DNA of 18,489 bases from NCBI GenBank assembly GCA_947589175.1, contig CANPZR010000018.1, forward strand, positions 1 to 18,489, read 5' to 3'. Positions 16,201 to 18,489 of this stretch are shown here, one piece after another. The translations under genes and the position numbers were made by a program. A model generated the notes under the pieces. It worked only from the letters and a program-made list of their open reading frames with translations, had not been told where the DNA came from and searched no databases. The stretch's first letter is position 1. Each line of letters starts with the position of its first letter. The stretch comes from an uncultured Lachnospiraceae bacterium. Its GTDB lineage: Bacteria; Bacillota; Clostridia; Lachnospirales; Lachnospiraceae.

Positions 16201-18192
16201 GCGAGAATCGAGGGGGCAAGACCGGGATACGGACAGGACGAGCTGGGATTTGAGGAATTTGGAAACAAATCCACCGGAAGCAGCAGCCCGGCATACCGCT
16301 TTGCCAATGCGGGAGGTTCCTTCAAGTACGACGTCAAGGTGACGGACAGCGGGGACAATTACCTGATCTGCACGTTTGCCAGGGAGGACGATGGAAAGAC
16401 CATCAAGATTACCGTGGGCAATACAGAGCTCTTTGCGGGAACACTCGATTCTTCCTCTAAACAGGCAGTCAATATAAACCTGACTGAGGGCGATGCGAAG
16501 AACTATTACCAGATGCGGATTCAGATTCCGGCTTCTGTCATAAGCAGCAATAAAAAGAACACGCGCATGGAGGGGACGGAGGAGAAGACAGCGGAGAGCG
16601 GTTATGCGTTCCTGCCGGTGACATTTGCCAGCAACGACGATAAGGAATCCGCTAAGCTGTGCAATATGTTCTATGTCTACAGGGCATTTAATACAGACAA
16701 TGAACTGACAGATATTACATCCTCTACGGGAACCGTTACGAAGAATGGCGATGTATATGAGCTGAAGGTAGCGTCCGGCAAAGAGGCGAAGGCGAAATTT
16801 TCCATCAAGGATCCCGCCGGATATGTGACCGTGGATGGAACGGCGATCGACGAGACGGCGGAAAAGACCCTGACACTTACGGGGCCGGAGACGGAGATTC
16901 CGATTGAAGTATTCGCGGAAGATTTTGAGACGAGCAAAAAGTATACCCTGAAAGTCATTTCTGATTATGAGGGACTGGATGCGGCGCTCAAGGCAAATTA
17001 TGTACAGGGATACAGCTTTAACGATGATATGGGAGATGCAGTTGCTGTCACAAAGGCATTTGTTCCGACAGAGGCGGCGAATCCGTCCTACGAGTACGTG
17101 GAGGGCAAAGATGGAAAGGCTGTGAAGCTTTCTGGGGTCTATGGACTGAAATTTCCGGATGCGTCCAAGCTGGGCGAGAGCTATACCGTTTCCTGGTGGA
17201 TGAAGCCCGATCAGTTGGGTGGTAGCTTTGATCCTACCTTTGCGGCAGGAACTTTCCAGCCGGAATACTGGATCAACCTTACATTTGACGCCAAGATCTG
17301 GTCCAATCACGGAGGCTATATTGAGACGCCGGCGGCCAATGCATACAAGGCTGGCCAGTGGCAGCATGTGGCAGTAGTAGTGGACGGCAGCAAGGCGGGC
17401 ACATCTGACGGAACGGTCACAGGCACATTGTATGTAGACGGAAAAGAAGTATCTACAGGAAATGTGGCAAGCGGAATTATGACAAATCCGGGAGCGGGAC
17501 TCTATTTCGGTGTAAACGCGTGGGATGCCTACTATCAGGGCGCGCTGGACGAGATGCTCTTCTTCAACAAGGCAATGAGCGTTTCCGAGGTGCAGGCTGT
17601 GGCAGCAGGCAAGGTGACAGCGGAATCCCTGAACAAGGCGGAGACAGGCAGCAATACAGGTACCAGCGCAAATCAGAAAAAGGCGAAATCCGTTTCCGTG
17701 AAGGCAGCGGGCTACGCGCTGAAGAACAACAAGCTCACGCTGAAAAAGGGCGCGAAGGCAAAGCTGTCCGCGACGGTCTCCCCGGCGAAGGCAAGCCAGA
17801 AAGTAACCTATAAGAGCAGCAAGAAAAAGGTTGCCTCCGTATCCGCCAAGGGAATGATTCAGGCGAAGAAAGCGGGAACCGCCAAGATTACTGTAAAGAC
17901 GGAAAATGGCAAGAAAAAGACCATAACCGTCCAGGTGGTAAATAAGGCAAAGAAGAACCGGAAACTGGTTCTGAAAAAGACCGCTATCAAGCTGAAAAAG
18001 GGCAAAAAGGCACAGATTGCCGTGAAGTCCATGACAAAGGGCACGACGGATACGATCACCTATAAGTCCGGCAGCAAGAAAGTGGCTAAGGTGAATAAAT
18101 TCGGCGTGATTACCGCGAAGAAAAAAGGGAAAGCCGTAATTCAGGTAAAATGCGGCAAAGTGACAAAGAAGGTAAAGGTGACAGTAAAGTAA
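13219..18192 (+). CDS. Secreted multidomain GH127/GH146-type (DUF1680) beta-L-arabinofuranosidase
   Basis: 1657 residues. The ATG follows GAAGGGAG by 8 bases and a signal peptide covers about 1-35. A malectin-like N-terminal module (47-240) and an atrophied Ig-like domain (249-329) precede the DUF1680 catalytic region: a helical barrel at about 334-774 and beta domains to about 975. Glu671, Cys673, Cys740 and Cys741 (CETCNTYNML and WCCTGSGMENF) match the zinc ligands and nucleophilic cysteine of this clan. Glu651 or Glu653 (NSENEHF) is the likely acid/base. These motifs look closer to GH146 than to HypBA1-like GH127. A DUF6805-like module (1013-1157), a cadherin-like domain (1163-1249), LamG (1254-1469) and two Lys-rich Big_2 domains (1488-1574 and 1578-1657) follow. 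It should release beta-linked L-arabinofuranose outside the cell. The exact family and substrate are not certain. Confidence 0.92.
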   Translation: MKKKMVRAGKRMAAVALTAAMAVTALPSLGIVAKAATTPQTREDSSIVYFVDCGDVNVNTVSEGDQLGTHNSVTEQIYGEDKVTGYKWGIDDTVSTPLKNGAGSSPVGLSTDWTWAYESTTTDGVPKTSTNRYTKNQYENEHNKDASKIRHLDYKFEIENGDYLVEVGCADPWGCSQSPVITANQGKDTEKKLADPLNVASGDVARGTVTVKDGELTVNLRGTGDANLAINVTYILIREGGNNSVVQQEIGALSVKDTVTSDLTLPTKGSVEGSTISWKSSNPDVISNDGKVTRPKEGEPNVEVTLTATVTYGDISQTKDFSVTVVAAGSLAGMSELGVGDVTLTDSYYSNALDKDIDYLLSLDADRLLAGFRETAAYATGMSAADRAAYMKNKTRYGGGWEDALIGGHTLGHWLTAVAQGCANVNTSAEDKKALQEKLDYVVSALKDCQEKTKGTEYEGYIFGAKLVSTTDLDIQFDNVESNKTNISTQAWVPWYTMHKIIAGLVSAYELTGSEDAYAVAKGLGDWTYNRVSKWSDATQKIVLGIEYGGMNDCLYDLYADVKAKEGEEKAKNYEEAAHKFDEIALFEKIDKGTANALDNIHANTTIPKFLGALNRYVVLGEGEGKYLEYAEAFWDYVITHHSYITGGNSENEHFGADDILDKERTNLNCETCNTYNMLKMTRQLFMITGDSKYTDFYERTLINAIMSSQNPETGMMMYFQPMATGYQKVYSTPEGNFWCCTGSGMENFTKLNDSIYYASGKKLVVAQYLASSVAFKAGNIQVTQIGDLTKSETMTLEVKKLDAAADISGELSLRLPDWLASDAKLSINGTDYDYEKKDGYAVIPADKLSDGAKIEITLPMQIVAYNLPDGKNTYAFKYGPYVLSAKLGTGSQAQGTSGVNVSVPTQKAVSNDKVGIKSADSVEEYIKNINENMVKADGELKFTLKGTDNNYEFVPHYSQYKESYGIYWTFSVDGDARGAEKVLEDKKTARNEKARIEGARPGYGQDELGFEEFGNKSTGSSSPAYRFANAGGSFKYDVKVTDSGDNYLICTFAREDDGKTIKITVGNTELFAGTLDSSSKQAVNINLTEGDAKNYYQMRIQIPASVISSNKKNTRMEGTEEKTAESGYAFLPVTFASNDDKESAKLCNMFYVYRAFNTDNELTDITSSTGTVTKNGDVYELKVASGKEAKAKFSIKDPAGYVTVDGTAIDETAEKTLTLTGPETEIPIEVFAEDFETSKKYTLKVISDYEGLDAALKANYVQGYSFNDDMGDAVAVTKAFVPTEAANPSYEYVEGKDGKAVKLSGVYGLKFPDASKLGESYTVSWWMKPDQLGGSFDPTFAAGTFQPEYWINLTFDAKIWSNHGGYIETPAANAYKAGQWQHVAVVVDGSKAGTSDGTVTGTLYVDGKEVSTGNVASGIMTNPGAGLYFGVNAWDAYYQGALDEMLFFNKAMSVSEVQAVAAGKVTAESLNKAETGSNTGTSANQKKAKSVSVKAAGYALKNNKLTLKKGAKAKLSATVSPAKASQKVTYKSSKKKVASVSAKGMIQAKKAGTAKITVKTENGKKKTITVQVVNKAKKNRKLVLKKTAIKLKKGKKAQIAVKSMTKGTTDTITYKSGSKKVAKVNKFGVITAKKKGKAVIQVKCGKVTKKVKVTVK

Positions 18193-18224
18193 AAAACAGG
18201 CCTGTTTGAGAAAACGGGAGAATG

Positions 18225-18263
18225 AAAAGCCCCTGTGCCGGGAAGTCCGGCGCGGGGGTTTTT
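18225..18263 (+). terminator. Strong Rho-independent terminator
   Basis: CCCC (18230-18233) and GCCGG (18237-18241) pair with CCGGC (18247-18251) and GGGG (18255-18258) through a short stretch with two G-U pairs. The stem is flanked by AAAA (18225-18228) and TTTTT (18259-18263). It lies 33 bases past the stop of the DUF1680 gene. A smaller palindrome, AAACAGG-CCTGTTT, lies at 18194-18207. Confidence 0.9.
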
Positions 18264-18267
18264 CAAG

Positions 18268-18296
18268 TTGACATATTTTCTCAAATGGGGTATATT
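18268..18296 (+). promoter_or_regulatory. Near-consensus promoter of the right-edge gene
   Basis: A perfect TTGACA (18268-18273) and TATATT (18291-18296) are exactly 17 bases apart, immediately after the terminator. This is the best promoter in the window and implies steady expression of the gene that follows. Confidence 0.8.
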
Positions 18297-18343
18297 TTTA
18301 TATAGGTGTAATTGAGTCGAAATTTGCGGAAGGAGAAGTTTGA

Positions 18344-18489
18344 GTGAGTACAGTATGTGTAGAAGTAGACAAATGCGTTGGGTGTAACGCCTGTGTGCGC
18401 GTCTGTCCGGCGGGGGACGCCAATGTGGCGCGTCTGGACGACGAGGGGAATCTTCGTATTGAGATTGACGATGAGAAGTGTATCAAGTG
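18344..18489 (+). CDS. N-terminus of a [4Fe-4S] ferredoxin-domain protein, probably [FeFe]-hydrogenase-like (partial)
   Basis: A GTG start at 18344 follows GAAGGAG by 8 bases. Only 48 codons lie in the window. Cys11, 14, 17 and 21-Pro form a complete first cluster motif (CVGCNACVRVCP) and Cys46 begins a second. The ferredoxin start with an acidic spacer (DANVARLDDEGNL) and the DDEKCIK pattern resemble clostridial proteins in which two clusters precede an [FeFe]-hydrogenase large-subunit-like domain, often fused to a sensory or signalling domain. That assignment is from memory of the family. A plain ferredoxin or other dicluster oxidoreductase remains possible. Confidence 0.75.
   Translation, partial: MSTVCVEVDKCVGCNACVRVCPAGDANVARLDDEGNLRIEIDDEKCIK

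Noticed and set aside
15592..17367. A 591-codon open frame on the minus strand opposite the DUF1680 gene
   Set aside because: It lies wholly antisense to a gene with clear domains, has no ribosome binding site I could support and translates to low-complexity Arg/Ile/Leu/His-rich sequence with no family signature. GC-rich codon bias explains the openness.
18194..18207. AAACAGGCCTGTTT palindrome as an operator
   Set aside because: It directly follows a stop codon and precedes a strong terminator, so an operator role is unlikely. A minor 3' end structure is more plausible.

Overview
The window looks like chromosome of a Gram-positive gut Clostridia bacterium, most likely Lachnospiraceae (inferred). 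The reasons are strong AGGAGG-type ribosome binding sites, sigma-A type promoters, very long secreted proteins built from a glycosidase plus LamG and bacterial Ig-like (Big_2) modules, a ferrodoxin of the EFR1 type, and a ferredoxin start typical of clostridial [FeFe]-hydrogenase proteins. No species is claimed.

Layout. (1) 1-149, minus strand: the start of a leftward gene with its own promoter. It looks frameshifted near 75-77 and runs off the window. (2) 445-5235, plus: a 1596-residue secreted GH43 endo-arabinanase-like enzyme. (3) 5338-8907, plus: a 1189-residue secreted LamG/Ig-repeat protein with a long Pro/Thr stalk and no recognisable catalytic domain, probably in one transcript with the GH43 gene and closed by a terminator at 8929-8968. 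(4) 9129-12038, plus: three unrelated cytoplasmic genes: a small helical protein, a flavodoxin/ferredoxin fusion (EFR1 type) and an ABC-class ATPase of the COG3044/PF09818 type. (5) 12060-12944, minus: an AraC-family regulator. (6) 13219-18192, plus and divergent from the regulator: a 1657-residue secreted GH127/GH146-type (DUF1680) beta-L-arabinofuranosidase with many accessory modules, closed by a strong terminator. (7) 18344 to the right edge: the start of a ferredoxin-containing protein, probably a hydrogenase-like one, behind a near-consensus promoter.

How the genes fit together (inference). The GH43 enzyme would cut alpha-1,5-arabinan outside the cell, the LamG/Ig protein would bind carbohydrate or build a surface layer, and the DUF1680 enzyme would remove beta-linked arabinofuranose. 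The AraC regulator probably controls at least the DUF1680 gene: the shared 5' region holds two copies of a paired T-rich/CAC motif, one over the regulator's own -35 and one upstream of the DUF1680 promoter. No transporter or arabinose catabolism gene lies in the window. All three secreted proteins lack an LPXTG sorting signal and instead end in an Ig-like segment that is about one third lysine, which may hold them on the cell surface by charge.

No gap between genes exceeds 300 bases. The larger gaps (150-444, 8908-9128, 12945-13218) hold the promoters, repeats and hairpins listed. I saw no tRNA, rRNA, CRISPR array or insertion sequence.
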